From Litomosoides sigmodontis (Eukaryota; Nematoda; Chromadorea; Rhabditida; Onchocercidae), in the NCBI GenBank assembly GCA_963070105.1, contig OY718804.1, positions 9,159,317 through 9,223,316 on the forward strand: DNA of 64,000 bases. The letters are read 5' to 3'. A program made the position numbers and the translations under genes. Shown piece by piece: positions 39,818 to 63,987 of the stretch. Below the pieces are notes generated by a model. It had not been told where the DNA came from, did not search any database, and saw nothing but the letters and a program-made list of their open reading frames with translations. The number at the start of each line of letters is the position of its first letter. Positions within the stretch are counted from its first letter, which is position 1.

Positions 39818-41651
39818 TTAAGAATGATTTGGTTTCTGTTCCAATATTGGTACAATCAAATGTTCATTTGCCATTAAGTTATATTTTTTCACGAATACCG
39901 TAAATCGACGACAAAGATGAGTTTCTTTCTGAAAAGCACAATCATTCTTCATTAAGATGTAACCAATTTTGTTACATAAGACATGCAAAGAAAAATTCCC
40001 CATTACATCCAAATAAAGATAAAAATCCATTCGTGTATTTCTGTACCTTATAACTTAGCTATTTGGTCAAATTTTTGGTTTCAAAAGAACATCACCTCAA
40101 ATTTTTCGAAGAGTTCGGGATGATGAAAGTATGCATGTGAGAAAATTCGATAAATTCGTCGACATACGGAACCAATTTTTGCGATTGATGACTCTTTAAT
40201 TGAAAAACGACTGGGAAAGTATTTGTTACTATTCAATAATGCTGCTGCACCGTCCAAAGTATGTCGAGTATAATCGATCGCCGAACACTAAATAAAATGT
40301 GATGGCGAAGATCGCTTTAGTAAGGACAAAAAACTGCTGCCATCACAACTGGAAATAATATATTTTTGTCACCGATATCAATAACAACGTATACAGTTCG
40401 CAAAAAGATTCTAGCGGAATAACCTTTTGAAAAATAATCACGTAAAAGCAACAAATGATTGGCAAAACTAGATACCTCTTTTGGATTCTTGTGAGCCGCA
40501 CAAAGGAATATCCACTGTTCTGTCGCAGTCATCTGCACGCAAACATCTGGCTTACATTCATCCTTGAAAGTACGGAAAGTTCACATATCTCTGTTCAATT
40601 CCACCACCCAATAACTTTAACAAAAGGAAAGGAATAGCCATAATTTTAAAGAAACTGACCTAATTCGATAATTTTATTTAAAAAAAATCTAAAAAAGTTG
40701 AATTCCGAACTACATATTTTCCAAATCATCCGACGTCACGGCAACCTTAATTTCAATGGAATTTAACCAGTCTTGAATACGATTTTTAAATTATTCGTCA
40801 AAACATAAGCCGTTATGTCATTACTACATAACTTGAAATGGATCATTTCCTTTCACAACAGCTTAATGAATATACCTGCAGAAGTAATGTCAAACCATTG
40901 AGTTGCATGCAAAACTGTCTCACATGTTCATACTTCCATACTCCTTCTTCCTGGCATGGTGGAGCCCTTAGAATGGTATCCACATCTGACGGATCCTTAT
41001 GAATGCACTGCTGTATGTATTGCTGAACATTCAGCGTACTATCCATCTTAAAAAAAGAACATATGTCGGACTTAAATCTAGTAATTAATTATTGATACCA
41101 TCAAAGTTAATTGAACACGATCCTAGAACTACCTCACACAAGCAGAGCACAGTTATCGCTGAACATACAATAATATCTGGCAAGGTTCAAATACATGAAT
41201 CGAAATGTGAATTACAGATACATAAGTATCGTTGTATCTCATAAGTCCCTTGAGTTGCCAACAATCTTACAAAAATATCTAAACATGACCGGCTCTAATT
41301 TTAATCAGTTCCTCAAACAAAAGTTAAAAAGGGAAAAATCTAATGCCATCTGCAAATTGATTTAGTATCTAGCACTATTTCATTCATATTTCTTAATTCT
41401 TGTCAAATAAATAAAGCATTTCCTCTTGATTTCAAAGAAATAATCGAAAAGAACTGATTCATATTTTCGTTGAACTACATTATTATGTTGATACAAATAT
41501 ACATATAAATTCAGTGCCAACGTTGGAATTCAGATAAATGTACTACGCAAACCTCTTCGAATGGTATATCTGGCCAATTACACCATTCTTCCCTGGTTGT
41601 ACCTGGATCATTCCTTCGATAAATAATATTTTTCTCTACAGCAGCACACAT
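39818..41651 (-). CDS. mob-4: MOB4 (phocein) orthologue
   Basis: Exons 41651-41553, 41046-40876, 40562-40476, 40287-40096 and 39928-39818 give 219 residues, close to human MOB4 (225). Long stretches match the family: [69 protein letters not shown] and [16 protein letters not shown]. The zinc ligands are present as Cys93 and Cys98 (ECKPDVC) and His170 and His175. MOB4 is a core subunit of STRIPAK, the striatin-PP2A-GCK kinase complex that restrains Hippo signalling and acts in membrane traffic. The C-terminus diverges after LIVPILE. ATG at 41651 sits 15 bases after a TTTCAG acceptor, which fits trans-splicing. All five exons keep phase 0. Confidence 0.95.
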
Positions 41652-41666
41652 TGAATAAATCCCTTC

Positions 41667-41669
41667 CTG
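41667..41669 (-). promoter_or_regulatory. Probable trans-splice acceptor of MOB4
   Basis: On the - strand GTTTCAG precedes GAAGGGATTTATTCA and then the start codon. There is no coding exon upstream, so spliced-leader addition is the simplest reading. Confidence 0.45.
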
Positions 41670-42236
41670 AAACTACTCAACTCCTATAAATTCATTTTCA
41701 TATAACGAAAGAAACGAAACAATTTTGTTTCCCTATGTTTTGCTAATTTACGAGTGCTAAGGATGCCTTATATCTATTACATGACAAATTCTGAGCTTTT
41801 CCTCATCTACTTTCAAAAATCACTTATTAAGTACAAAAATTCGTCTGTCAAACGAAATCCTAGACGTCCACTTTATCCTACTAAGGTCATTGGAAAATGG
41901 AGAGAGTGAAGTATGCTGGACATCGAAATACAACAGAATTGAAATAAAAAGCTGGCCTGCTTGCAACAATGGAAGGATACTCATGTTAACAGCAAATCGG
42001 ACGTTACAAAGTTAAAATTTAATCTGTTCACTAGGACCAGAGGAACTTCATAGTTTTATAACTCTCACAGATTACTTTCTGTCATGAGAAGACGAGTGAA
42101 AAAAAAAAACTTCCCCCTACCAAAAGTCAAACTAATAAAAAGACTGTGTGCGTGACAGAAAAAAAATCACAACCAATGCTGACAGTAAAAACCGCAAAAA
42201 GCGCACAAGGCAAATTCGTCTCAACGTAGTATCTGT

Positions 42237-42887
42237 TCATAACGGACCGCATGAACTTGCGACAGCACCATCTCTAGCACAGGAAATCTGTGATTGGAAG
42301 TGAAACTTAACAGTTGAATTGGAGGTACTTGGGGTGAGTGCACTGGAATGCATGGGTGATGGTTCAGGTGATTCTTCCTTCCGGAATTTTGTCGCAGATC
42401 CTTCCGGTGCATTCCTCAACGATGCTTGAGTGGAATCTTTGAATGGTGAAACTTTAGACATTTCCTTCAATATTTCTTCTATCAGGTCGTTGACTGTTAC
42501 TTGCACTAAATCTCTCAGTAGCTGCTGATTCATGCCATTCCGGGACGATGCTAGTTCCATCAGAGTTGCCAATTGCTGATTGATCTTATCTTTGCTTGAC
42601 ATATTGGTGAAGTTCTTCTCTTCTTCCTCATCGTTCAATGAAATTTCCGCCATATCGTCCAGCAATTCCTCCACTTCATCTGTGCACGTTCCATTTATCA
42701 AATCGTCCAGAATCTCATCGATCTTATCCTTTCTGCACGATGCGTCGAACGGATTTTCCACTGATTCTTCTGCCGCATCTCTGGATGATACTTGGACTAA
42801 GTCACGGAGAAATTCTTCCACGGCATTCTTCGACGAAGCTTCCACCAGATTTAGCAGTTCGTCGACCACATCTTCCACCGTTTCCAT
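42237..42887 (-). CDS. Acidic repeat-helix orphan protein
   Basis: A single-exon frame of 216 residues with a stop upstream in frame and a TATAG acceptor (42918-42920) 30 bases before the ATG. Residues 1-150 contain about five degenerate copies of a helical unit, such as VDELLNLVEASSKN, VEEFLRDLVQVSSRD, IDEILDDLINGTCTD, VEELLDDMAEISLND and IEEILKEMSKVSPF, spaced by about 25-30 residues and strongly acidic. The last 60 residues are Ser/Pro/Thr-rich and disordered-looking. Few Lys, no signal peptide, no membrane helix and no cysteine pattern. No family was recognised. It lies 585 bases upstream of MOB4 on the same strand. Length, composition and the absence of stop codons argue for a real gene, but splicing to further exons cannot be excluded. 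Confidence 0.7.
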   Translation of the reverse strand: METVEDVVDELLNLVEASSKNAVEEFLRDLVQVSSRDAAEESVENPFDASCRKDKIDEILDDLINGTCTDEVEELLDDMAEISLNDEEEEKNFTNMSSKDKINQQLATLMELASSRNGMNQQLLRDLVQVTVNDLIEEILKEMSKVSPFKDSTQASLRNAPEGSATKFRKEESPEPSPMHSSALTPSTSNSTVKFHFQSQISCARDGAVASSCGPL

Positions 42888-44136
42888 GCCAATAAATTGA
42901 TGTTCACCAGCCGTTTCCTATATTTGAGAAAGTTACGGCTCTGTACCGCACTTTTTTATTGCCATAAAATATGCAAATTTCATTTTACATTAGTATTAAT
43001 CAGTGGAATGAATTATTGTTATTATTGCTACCACTTAAGTAATTTATTTGTATATTTATTTATTATTTGTTATTTGTCGATCACTGCTCATTGTTTATTG
43101 TTCATTGTCTACTGCTTATTGTTTACCCTTTGTTTGCTCATTGCTTACTGTTTATTGCATGCTGTTTGTTGTTCAGATGTTTATTGTTGTTAATTCCTGT
43201 TACTATCATTACTATCAAAAAAAAAAAAAACAGAAAAAAAAATTGATAGCTGGACGAGCAGAAAGCAATAGAGAAAGCTTTATGGCATTCAATGAACATT
43301 AAATTAAATGTTCGTTCATCCAATTGAATTCCTTATTACCATTTCCGAAAAGGGAAATGGTTGTGGCAGTTATTTTAGCAGCTGGAACGAATGCAATATT
43401 TGTTACAATTTTTTACCGCTACGACTATAGTATTATGATATCATCATCTTTAGCATTAATGGTGATGATTGATAGGTAGATAATTCAGCGTTTCCATCGT
43501 CGTTGTGGCTCCAACTATTCGTTTGATCATCGTACTTCCGATTACCGTTACTCTTGGCATTTGTTACATTTTTACTACTATCACTGCGTTATCAGTTATC
43601 ACAACTGATCATGTCGTCTTATTTTTTCCTTTCTTTTCAAACGGTGGAAGGAAAAGAAGGGAAAAAGTTTGATATTATCCTTTTTTAATATCGTTTAATT
43701 CTGGTACTTTAGATAAAGTTGTAAACTGGTCGGTGGATAATCGGTTGGTTAGCAATTAAAATGGTCTATGATGTGAAATTTCGAACTGGGTTATTATATC
43801 CAGCTAAAAATGCATCAATCAACTATCATCATTCAACACAGCAAACACCACAATTCTCTTTCAGTGATCACAACCTCAACTTCTTCATTTCTATTGTTTA
43901 TTTAGCATTTACGATCGAATTCAAACTTTTCCAGCAAAGAGCAGTGAGTGAATAAATATACATTACCTTTTATTCCTCCACATCCTTTTACACTATTACA
44001 GTCTTCTTCCTGGCAAAAGTAGTGCAAATAAAAAATTCGCTGAAATTTTGAAGTTGCGGAAGTTTGTATAAAAGTTATGACCGAATGAAGTAAACGAATT
44101 TATTCCACTTTGTTTTCTTCTTGTTTTCAAATTTTG

Positions 44137-44138
<2 letters not shown>

Positions 44139-44218
<80 letters not shown>
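44139..44218 (+). repeat. (AT)n microsatellite
   Basis: About 80 bases of uninterrupted AT, able to form a perfect hairpin. The Ile-Tyr frames across it are artefacts. Confidence 0.95.
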
Positions 44219-44222
<4 letters not shown>

Positions 44223-47200
44223 CTTGTTTACATGCTTTTGCTACCTCTCTATCATTATCTCTTTTATCGATGTTTTATTAATGCTATTGTGATGATACCA
44301 TAATTGCTATTCATTCTAGTTTCATTACTATCTAATATACTATCATTTTATAATCACAATTAAACATTACAGTTACGTGGATTAAAGAGATTGGTAGTAA
44401 TGGCAATTTCATTGGTAATTTTGACATCGTTAGATATAGACGACTGCTACTGTTAGGATAGTAATAACAGGCAGGTATAATCGATGTAGCAAAAGATTAA
44501 AACGATGAAGTTGTTCGCATTTACAATTTAATTAGTTGCTTTCACTGTTATCCTAGAAGATATGGTAAATGATATCTTTCTCGCTTTAATATTCTAATCC
44601 GTTATGATAGGTGATAGTGACAGTGAAGTTCGGAAATTCCTATTCAGACTTCCTCCCTCTTCTCACATCCCTTTTCATTTCGTTGTTTTGTACACATACT
44701 TTACTACTGCATTTTTCTGTTCCCGAAATACTCCCAGAAATAGTGTTTTCCCTGAAAGGCTTTTCCAGACGTCTTTCAGCCAAAATGTTTTGCGTGAAAT
44801 TGCTATGCGTGAAAATATAATTAAACAATGACTAATATCTCCCAGACAATTCCAACTTTTTCTCCATTCTCTTTCTCTCTTTACAATAGCGGAAGGAAAA
44901 AAGTTCACAACTCATGCGTCATTTTGAAATGTTTATGCATTTATTTCTGTTGTTGTTCATACCGCTAAGAAGAGACAGAGAGAGAGAGAAGACAAAGAGA
45001 AAGAGGGAGAAAGAGAAAAGAATTAAAGAAATGAATAAATAAGGAAATGTGAAAAAAGAAGGGTAGAAAAAGTGAGTGTAAAAATTTTGCAACAAAAGGA
45101 ACAAATGATTGTGGGAAAGTGTGAATGAGTGAATGAGTCATCGTGATCAGCTCTGATTGCGATGAGCAATGATCGTTTCAACAAATTTTCAATTTCCATT
45201 TCGTTCGGTCTTCTGTCCACCCACTAATTTCCCTCTCTTCATCAGCGCTCCACCAACTCATCATCCATTGAGATTTATGACCAACAGATTATTCAATTTC
45301 TACGTGTATGCGTTCCTTATAGCTAGGCTAATTCGATCAATGCTAGGGCTTATCGTCTTTTAACGCATTATCTTAGATTTAATTTAGGGAATGTTGTTAG
45401 GGGAAAAAGCGAGGAATTTCATTTAATTTCATTTCTCTTTAATCAAATCTCTCACCTTGGTTATAATTTTTGTTTACTTGGATCATTAATTAATTTATTT
45501 ATTTATCGCTTGTGTTTAGCTGTAATCACAGTTTTTCATTATTTATATTTTAGTAATTTTTGAAGAAAAAATGCCATAATTTTTTAAATACAGTAATTTG
45601 CTGATTTAAGTGACCAATTACAATTGCGGCAGCTATTAAGTAATTTAATTGATTGGTCGATTACTTGTATTGTATGGTTGAATATGCCTTTTTAATTATT
45701 GTTATAAGTAATTGCTGCGTTTTCGATTTTATATTAAAATTTAAGCTGTACTGCTGCACGAATTATCTTAATATTATTTTGAAAATGTTGTGAAGGTGGA
45801 ACTTCGGATGGTGCCATCAGTAATATCCAATAAATAGTTGTATTCATGTCGTAAAAGAGTAAAGTTTTACGATATCCTGATTTTGTTTCGTCAAAAATTT
45901 CTTTAAATGTCATCTCATTGAGAGTTTAGTTCACTTTATCATTATTAATTCAATGAAGAAATAATAAAAATCTTTAACTGATCAATAAGTGAAAATTTTG
46001 CATAATTTCAGTTATGCTTTGCTTCATTAATACATTAAACCGAATAATTAAAATAATAATTAATGCAATAGTGAAACAGTAATTAAATTGAAATCAATGA
46101 AAGCATCTGAACAAGCAATTGTTAAAACATAGTGATAACAAAAAAAAATCATGTTAAAAATAACCAATGTAAATTCAAAGAACAACGACAGAAAAAATAA
46201 CAAAAAAATTTGGCTTTTATTCACAAAAAAATAATCGCATATTATTTAAAATGAAAATTGTAATTAAGCAGTCCCCCTCTCTCTCTCTCTCCCTCTCTCT
46301 CTCCCTCTTTGTTCATTTCAAAGTGTGAAATATTTCTGTAACTTTTTTTTTTTTGCTTTTTCCTATCCAAAAATAGGCAATGAACAATTTTCACCGTCAA
46401 AATAGCAGACATATTATTATTTGTACATCGGAAAGTGGACAGAGCTTGGATGTGAGAGGTAAAGAGCAAAATGGTTTAAAGTAAGGGTTTATTGCTTTTT
46501 CGATTTAAAAGGAGAAAAAAAAAAACCACTCATCCTGACTCATTCATACATTGCTATTTTATCATTCATACCGAATTCATTGCTTTTTTCTCTCTCACCT
46601 CTCTTCAAAGGTAGAGAAATGTTCATTAATTAATTAGTATTAGATTGCTATTAGCATATCTCTCCCCTCCCTCTCTCTCTCCCTCACCCGCTCCCTCTTG
46701 CTGCTCTTTGCTTACATCGAACAGGTGGAAATTAGCAGAGGAAGTTTGATAATATTATAGTTGCAAATTTGTCTACAATAGTATTATTCCAAAATTTTGT
46801 TTTTTTTTTTAAATTTTGTTAAATTTGTCTACACTAGTTGATGGAAATTAGTTCACTTTTTACTTAACGAAATTAATTGAAATGGTTTTGAAATGAAAAT
46901 GAGATTTATATTTAAATTAACTTTTACTCCCCGAAATTTCTTACAAAGAATTTCTATTCAAATCAAATTCCTGCTTTAGGAAAATTGATTTTTTGTTAGA
47001 ATCAAATTTTTGTTGTGAAAAATTAATTTTTTGCTGACATTAAGAATTTGTTAAAGGAATAATTTTCATTATTCATTGAAAATGGTGTTGCAATTTCTTC
47101 CATTTTGAACACTTGCAAAAATTCCTTTTCATCTAATTCGATTGTTGCAAAAATTATTTTTCCTAAAGAGCAAGAAATGAAATTTGCATAGTTTTGCCAT

Positions 47201-48539
47201 AGAACAATAAAAGAAAAGTATTAGTTTGATGGATTATAACTAATATCACTCCCCTCCTCTCTCCCTCCCTCTCTCTCTCCCTCTTTCTCTCTATCGCTCT
47301 CTCTCTCCCTCTCTCTGTTGGAATAAGTGTATTAAAAAAGATTTGTACACTTCCTGCTCCTTTATTTTTTGATTTCTCAAACATTGTATGTTTGCTTGTT
47401 TGCTTAACTTTTGTGACATTCGAGATTAGTAAAAAAAAAAATTTATTTTAAATAACTTCTCAAAAAAAAATGTCAAATACAATGAAAATTTAACTGTAAA
47501 CATTTTCAATGAGAAATTTATAAATTCATGGAAATGTCTGCTAAAAAATCGTATTATTGCTTTTTTTTTCATTCGTCCATAATTTAATTTAGAATGTGTC
47601 CGTAAATTTTGAATGAAATGTGTGAAATTGCAAAGGTTTATGATTCCTTCGAAATAATGCTGCAAAATATGAAGCAATGAGTTTCTGAAACTAAATGTAC
47701 TAATTAATTAATTCTTGAAGTCATCAAGCACATATATTAAGGGAGCAAATTTTGGCGAATTATCACGTAAGAGGAGAGAAACACTAGGCGCGTGGTGTAC
47801 GCGAGACAACTACTTACGTCTGACAGCCCTCCTTAGTCATCAATTCAATAGCGTGAAAAGTACAAATAAAAAAAAAAAAGACAATTTCAAAATAAATAAA
47901 ACGTGCATATTTATTTGTTCAATTTAAACGAAAAATATTTCAAAAGTCTAACGAACAAACTTTTAGCGCAAATTACAATTTTTAAATAATTAATATGAAT
48001 TTTTTAAGATTTATTAAATAATTCCATACTTCTATGCTATTCTAATTTTCATCTATTTGGAATATTCCTATGCATGTATTTTCAATTTTGAAAAACTCAA
48101 ATGACTTGAATAGGACAATTTCCTTCCTTATCATTTCCCTCTTTTAGGGTATGCATTTTTTAGGAGGAGCAAAATAATTGTTAAAGAAATGATTTTTTTT
48201 TTTTAAAAAAAAAGGAATTGAATTCATACCTCGTCATTCCTTAATTTCAGAAAATATTTGCTTTCAAATTATTCACTTATTTTTTGTTCTTCAAATCAAA
48301 GAGGAAATGAAATGCAAAATTCTCCACGCACATATTAATTCTCATTAATTTCATATTTTAGCAATTTTTTAACCTTTCAATGTTTCAACAGTAAAGAGTG
48401 TATGTTTTGGTTAAAAGTAGCATTTGTCAATTTTCCATCAATGATAACTGTTTGTTTGTTACAGGTGAATGGAGTAACCGTGTAATTGCAATGACAAATT
48501 CATTGATGATCGGCTATGCTAAATAATGCTAAATGACCG

Positions 48540-48745
48540 CGGTCATTATCATCATTCTCATCGGTCATCGTCATCATCATTTGTGATTACTCATCACCAT
48601 CATCATCGCTGTTATCTGTGAATAATCATCATCATTATCACTATTTGTTATCTACGATTAATCATCATCATTTGTTATCTGTGATTAGTCATCGTCATCA
48701 TTTGCTATCCGTGATTAGTCATCGTTATCGTCGTCATTATCACCG
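48540..48745 (+). repeat. ATC/GTTATC-rich degenerate array
   Basis: About 200 bases of imperfect CATCAT runs alternating with units like TTTGTTATCTGTGATTAGTC, repeated three to four times. Low-complexity; no coding sign. Confidence 0.7.
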
Positions 48746-50037
48746 TGACATCATCACCCTCCTTGTCCCTCTGACCTGTGAAAATAGTTGCTAACGTCAA
48801 TCTTTCCATGAAAAACTTTGCTTATATAAAATCAAATTTTTTGCATTAAAATATTTTTTTTAATGAAAATTTCTTGCTTTACTTTTATTTTCTAACTTCC
48901 GTCATTTTCTTGCACTTTTGCATCTAAAAATAATTTTCATTAGAAAAAAAAGTACGCATTTTTTTTCCAAGTAATTTAAATTGCTGGAAATTATGCAAAA
49001 AGGAAGCAGTCGGAAGCGGAATTACGAAAGGGTTAAATTTTACAATTTATGTAATTGTGGTGAAATTGAACGGAAAGTATTAAAAGTACAATTCACTGCT
49101 TGTAATTTAGTAGTAAAGCTAACCATTTTATCATTGCTAATTGAGGAAGTTAAATTTTAAATATTTTATGGAAACAAAAAATAAGGAAGGAGTGGAATGA
49201 AGAAATTTAACCGTTGAAAAAATTTCTTATTAAACTCTTAGCATTTTAAACTGACATTTCCCTCTCGCTTCCTTTTCATTCCGAATCAAACACTTTTTTC
49301 TTCCTCCTTTAAATCATCAATTATTGTTCAATTCATAAAATGCTATTCTTTTGTCGATCATAATTTTCAGCCATTTCGATTTATTTTTCTTGTTTTCCTT
49401 TCATTACTAAAACAATCGGCGCGTAATATAATTACTCATATTTACCTGACAAAGAAAGAGAGAAAAACAAAGTAAACGAATGAAAAGTTTTAAAAGTTAG
49501 TTCAAAATAAACGATTACAATAAAAAATGCAAAGTATTAATTATCTTTGGTAAATCTGACTAATTACTTGCACCTATACATTGCTAGAGACTTCGAAACT
49601 TGTGGAAGTGTTGAATTTAATGAAATTAAATTTATATAAATTAATTTAGGGAATAAAATTTCTAATTAATTTATGGACAAAATTTAAATATTATTTTTAT
49701 GAGGCCTATTCAAAAATGGTACTTTTCAAGTGTATCCTGCTAAACATTAATTATAACGAAATGCCGATGAAGACATTAATTAGTTACAACGAGCACTGAT
49801 TGATCAGAGAGCTTTTGAACCTAATCGTCCAGTTTATACAATTTTAATTTTGAAATGCAAATGGAAACGGCAAACGATGATTTGGCATACTTTAAGCGAA
49901 ATCTTCAATATTTGTGCGTCACATATTGTTTGTCGTTAAATGAAATTAATACCATACATACGGTATTGAGTTAATTTGCAGTGTTTACTAATGGATCGCA
50001 GCCCACTGTAAGCTCATTAACTACTGTTCGTTAATTT

Positions 50038-50040
50038 CAG
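50038..50040 (+). promoter_or_regulatory. Probable trans-splice acceptor of the astacin gene
   Basis: GTTAATTTCAG ends 16 bases before the ATG that begins a signal peptide. No coding exon precedes it, so a spliced-leader site is likely. Confidence 0.5.
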
Positions 50041-50056
50041 CGGCACTCTCTCTCAA

Positions 50057-56661
<6,605 letters not shown>

Positions 56662-57992
56662 TAACTCATAATTTTTAGAAGTCAATTTTGAAATTTGAAA
56701 AGGAAAAAAAAGTTGAGATGAATGAAAGGACTGAGAATGAACACACATTTTTATAAAATTACAAAAATAGAAAACATTTTAAAGGAAAAATGATAATTTC
56801 AGAAATTAAAGAAGTGGATACCTCGCAATATTTCTGTCTAAAATCTAATGTTTATTGATTGATCGCTGTTTGTTCAGTTATGTTCGCTTAGCTCTAACGG
56901 ATAAAGCTAGAAAATGCATGCGTAATAGGTAGTGATTAATTAAGTCAAATTAATTTAAATTACCTCCGTCTATTTACGTGTGGAAATTACAAAAGCCGTT
57001 GTGAAAGTTATGAAGCGACCGCAAAATCAATTGTTTGACAGTTTTTTGATCGCCATTAGTATGAAAAACTGACATTACTTACCCAATTCTTTCAATTTCT
57101 ATCTGCGATTACTGATTTTATAAAGGCACGAAATGTACCATTTTCATTTCTCAAATGCATTTGTCCTTTTAAAAAGAAATAAGTTTGCAAACTTTCTGAG
57201 CGGAGAAAAACCTGGCAATATTTTTTACACCCAAAATTCGTTTTTAGCAAAAATTTTATTTCTATTATTGCTAAATCAAATCACTGATTCGCAATGGCTG
57301 CATTCATCGAATCAAGATGCAGTATCAAATGTAGAATTGAAATATATCTTATTGGACTTTAATTTCAATTTGTCTAACATTCCTTCATGAGAATTGATTC
57401 ATTTCTTACTATTATTGCATTTCAATGAAAAAAAAAAAGTAAAACTACTAAAATTAATGCTTTCTATACTATCATACATGGAAGCAGAAATTCAAAAAGT
57501 TTCTTTCTTTTTATCAATATTTCAATTAAGGAAAGTTATTAGTAAGCACCGATCCGTAATTGTGTTCGTAATAAATACTTAATATGAAATAAAGAAAATG
57601 AAGATCAAAGTGTGTCTTATCATTCAAATTCAATATACTTCATCAAACATTTGCAGTATTTTCTAATTAGAAAATACTCATTAAGGCATAACATGAGAAT
57701 GGTGATGTTTTTCAAGATTTAATTTCAAGAGTTAAATATAGCAAACTGTATGCAGTTAAATTATGGTACAAACAAAACAACCAAAAATGCATTGTAGGAA
57801 AGCATTTAATCATTTAGGAACATATATGAACACCGTATTATATCACCACTAAAACTAATACTATGATTATCAACGATTATTCAGGATAAGCTTCAGAATT
57901 ATAAGGCCTCCAAGCAATGTTGTCAAATTTTAAAAGTACAACATGGGTTACTATCACTAAGCGACCTAAAAAAACAAACAAGACAAAAAAAA
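56662..57992. other. Convergent intergenic region
   Basis: This lies between the 3' ends of the astacin (+) and DMAC2-like (-) genes. AT-rich; short open frames at 57133-57390 and 57394-57582 lack splice support or similarity. Confidence 0.45.
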
Positions 57993-62606
<4,614 letters not shown>

Positions 62607-63807
62607 TCTTCAGATCAAAAAACGTTTCAATAAATTCTTATATATTCAAAACTAGATTTCGATATCAATAATTCCATGAAACTACTTCATGCCTTCCAAA
62701 TCTCGTAATCCAGCACACGACTGACTACAAGAAAATTTTTGTGAGAATACAATTGCACATCAACAAAGCCCATCTTGAAATGCATAAACTCTTTGTGGAC
62801 GATAAACCAAGAATTTCGGGACTGCATAAAAGAAACAAGAAAGAAATTCGTAAAACAGTTTATTTGTCATGCATTCACAAGTTATTTACTAAAAACAGCG
62901 ATGACATTAAACAGAAAACGATAAAAATTGGAGGAAATGATTGAACAAACAATCAGTTCCAACATCACGTAGCACCGCCGCGATTTTTTAACAATTCATG
63001 AAATTCACTTGAAGTACAATCCACTCAAAAACTGATGATTACAAAAAAACTGCATTAACAAAATTAGACACATAAGAACATCAAGTGAATTATGATGAGG
63101 AAAGGCGGAAAGGAGTTTGAAGGACTGGAACGGGAATGTTATGACCAGCAACTAGTCGACAAATCCATCCCTAACTTCTAACATTAAAAATTGAGATCCA
63201 GGACTATTTTGAAGTTTGGATGATACCAGACAAAACGAAGTCCATCGGAAAAAAGTTTTTTATGAAAGAAGGAACTAGTTTTAAAATGTTACTAACTTCG
63301 AGAAAACCTCAAGCAAGCAAAAATGTTGGTAAAATACAAGTGATAGCATAGAATGAACACTGAGATTGCACTATTATGCGAATAAATAAAGCATGATAAA
63401 GAGGCAGTAGATAAAAAGTATATTTAACGACGAGAATAGCTTGAAGTAAAGTAGAGGAAAGAAAAGTAAAGCAGTTAATAATAGTGACCAAGAGAATATC
63501 AAGAATAATAGGATTTCTTCTCGATTAGTTCGTAGTTTAACAGTTATGCTAGTTATCATAAAGTGTTCTTAACTGCAATATCATCTGAAGTTTTTTTATC
63601 ACAACATTACCTTAGATTTATTCACATAATCGTGAACTTAAAATTACCAACTAATATCGACATTACCAGTGAAAAGATTCTTTTTCAGTAACCTATGAAG
63701 TAAGAGACAAAAGCTTCCAATTTACATATTTTTCGTAAAGCATGACACTGTTACCACAATTGTAAAAATATACTCTAAATTACCAAATACTTTGCTCTTA
63801 TTAAAAA
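62607..63807. other. Intergenic, upstream of the DMAC2-like gene
   Basis: AT-rich, no exon recognised. GATCTGAAG one base before the ATG at 62606 on the - strand is a candidate acceptor for trans-splicing of the DMAC2-like gene. Confidence 0.4.
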
Positions 63808-63987
63808 TTATCGTGCTTTTAGCACTGTTTTAATTAAAGTGAAAGCACCAATACCAAGCATGCCGAATATCACGAATGCTCGAATTGGTAGCCGCCATGG
63901 ACTGTACTGCGGTTTTAAATTAAGTTGTTCAATCTCTTCAGTTTCATTCCTATCAATTATCACTTTCGCGCGATCGAAAAAATTATC
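63808..63987 (-). CDS. Last exon of an unidentified tail-anchored membrane protein (partial)
   Basis: A clean TTTCAG acceptor (63988-63990, - strand) opens a 59-residue frame ending at TAA. It starts NFFDRAKVIIDRNETEEIEQ, continues LKPQYSPWRLPIRAF and ends with a hydrophobic helix (VIFGMLGIGAFTLIKTVL) and a short basic tail KAR. A C-terminal helix followed by basic residues suggests a tail anchor in the ER or outer mitochondrial membrane. The rest of the gene lies right of the window and the family was not recognised. Confidence 0.6.
   Translation of the reverse strand, partial: DNFFDRAKVIIDRNETEEIEQLNLKPQYSPWRLPIRAFVIFGMLGIGAFTLIKTVLKAR

Larger units (their letters stand above)
42921..50037. 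other. Gene-poor, repeat-rich region of 7 kb
   Basis: No exon set was found on either strand. It holds TTATTGTTTACTG-like repeats (43.05-43.2 kb), a long AT microsatellite (44.14-44.22 kb), CT-rich runs (46.28, 46.67, 47.26 kb) and an ATC-rich block (48.54-48.75 kb). The open frame at 47715-47927 is of ordinary complexity but has no supporting splice sites or similarity. Confidence 0.45.

Noticed and set aside
44110..44303. Ile-Tyr open frames at the AT and TA microsatellites (also at 61064-61287)
   Set aside because: Dinucleotide artefacts.
47715..47927. 70-residue frame in the gene-poor region
   Set aside because: Composition is ordinary but no splice partner, acceptor before the start or similarity was found.
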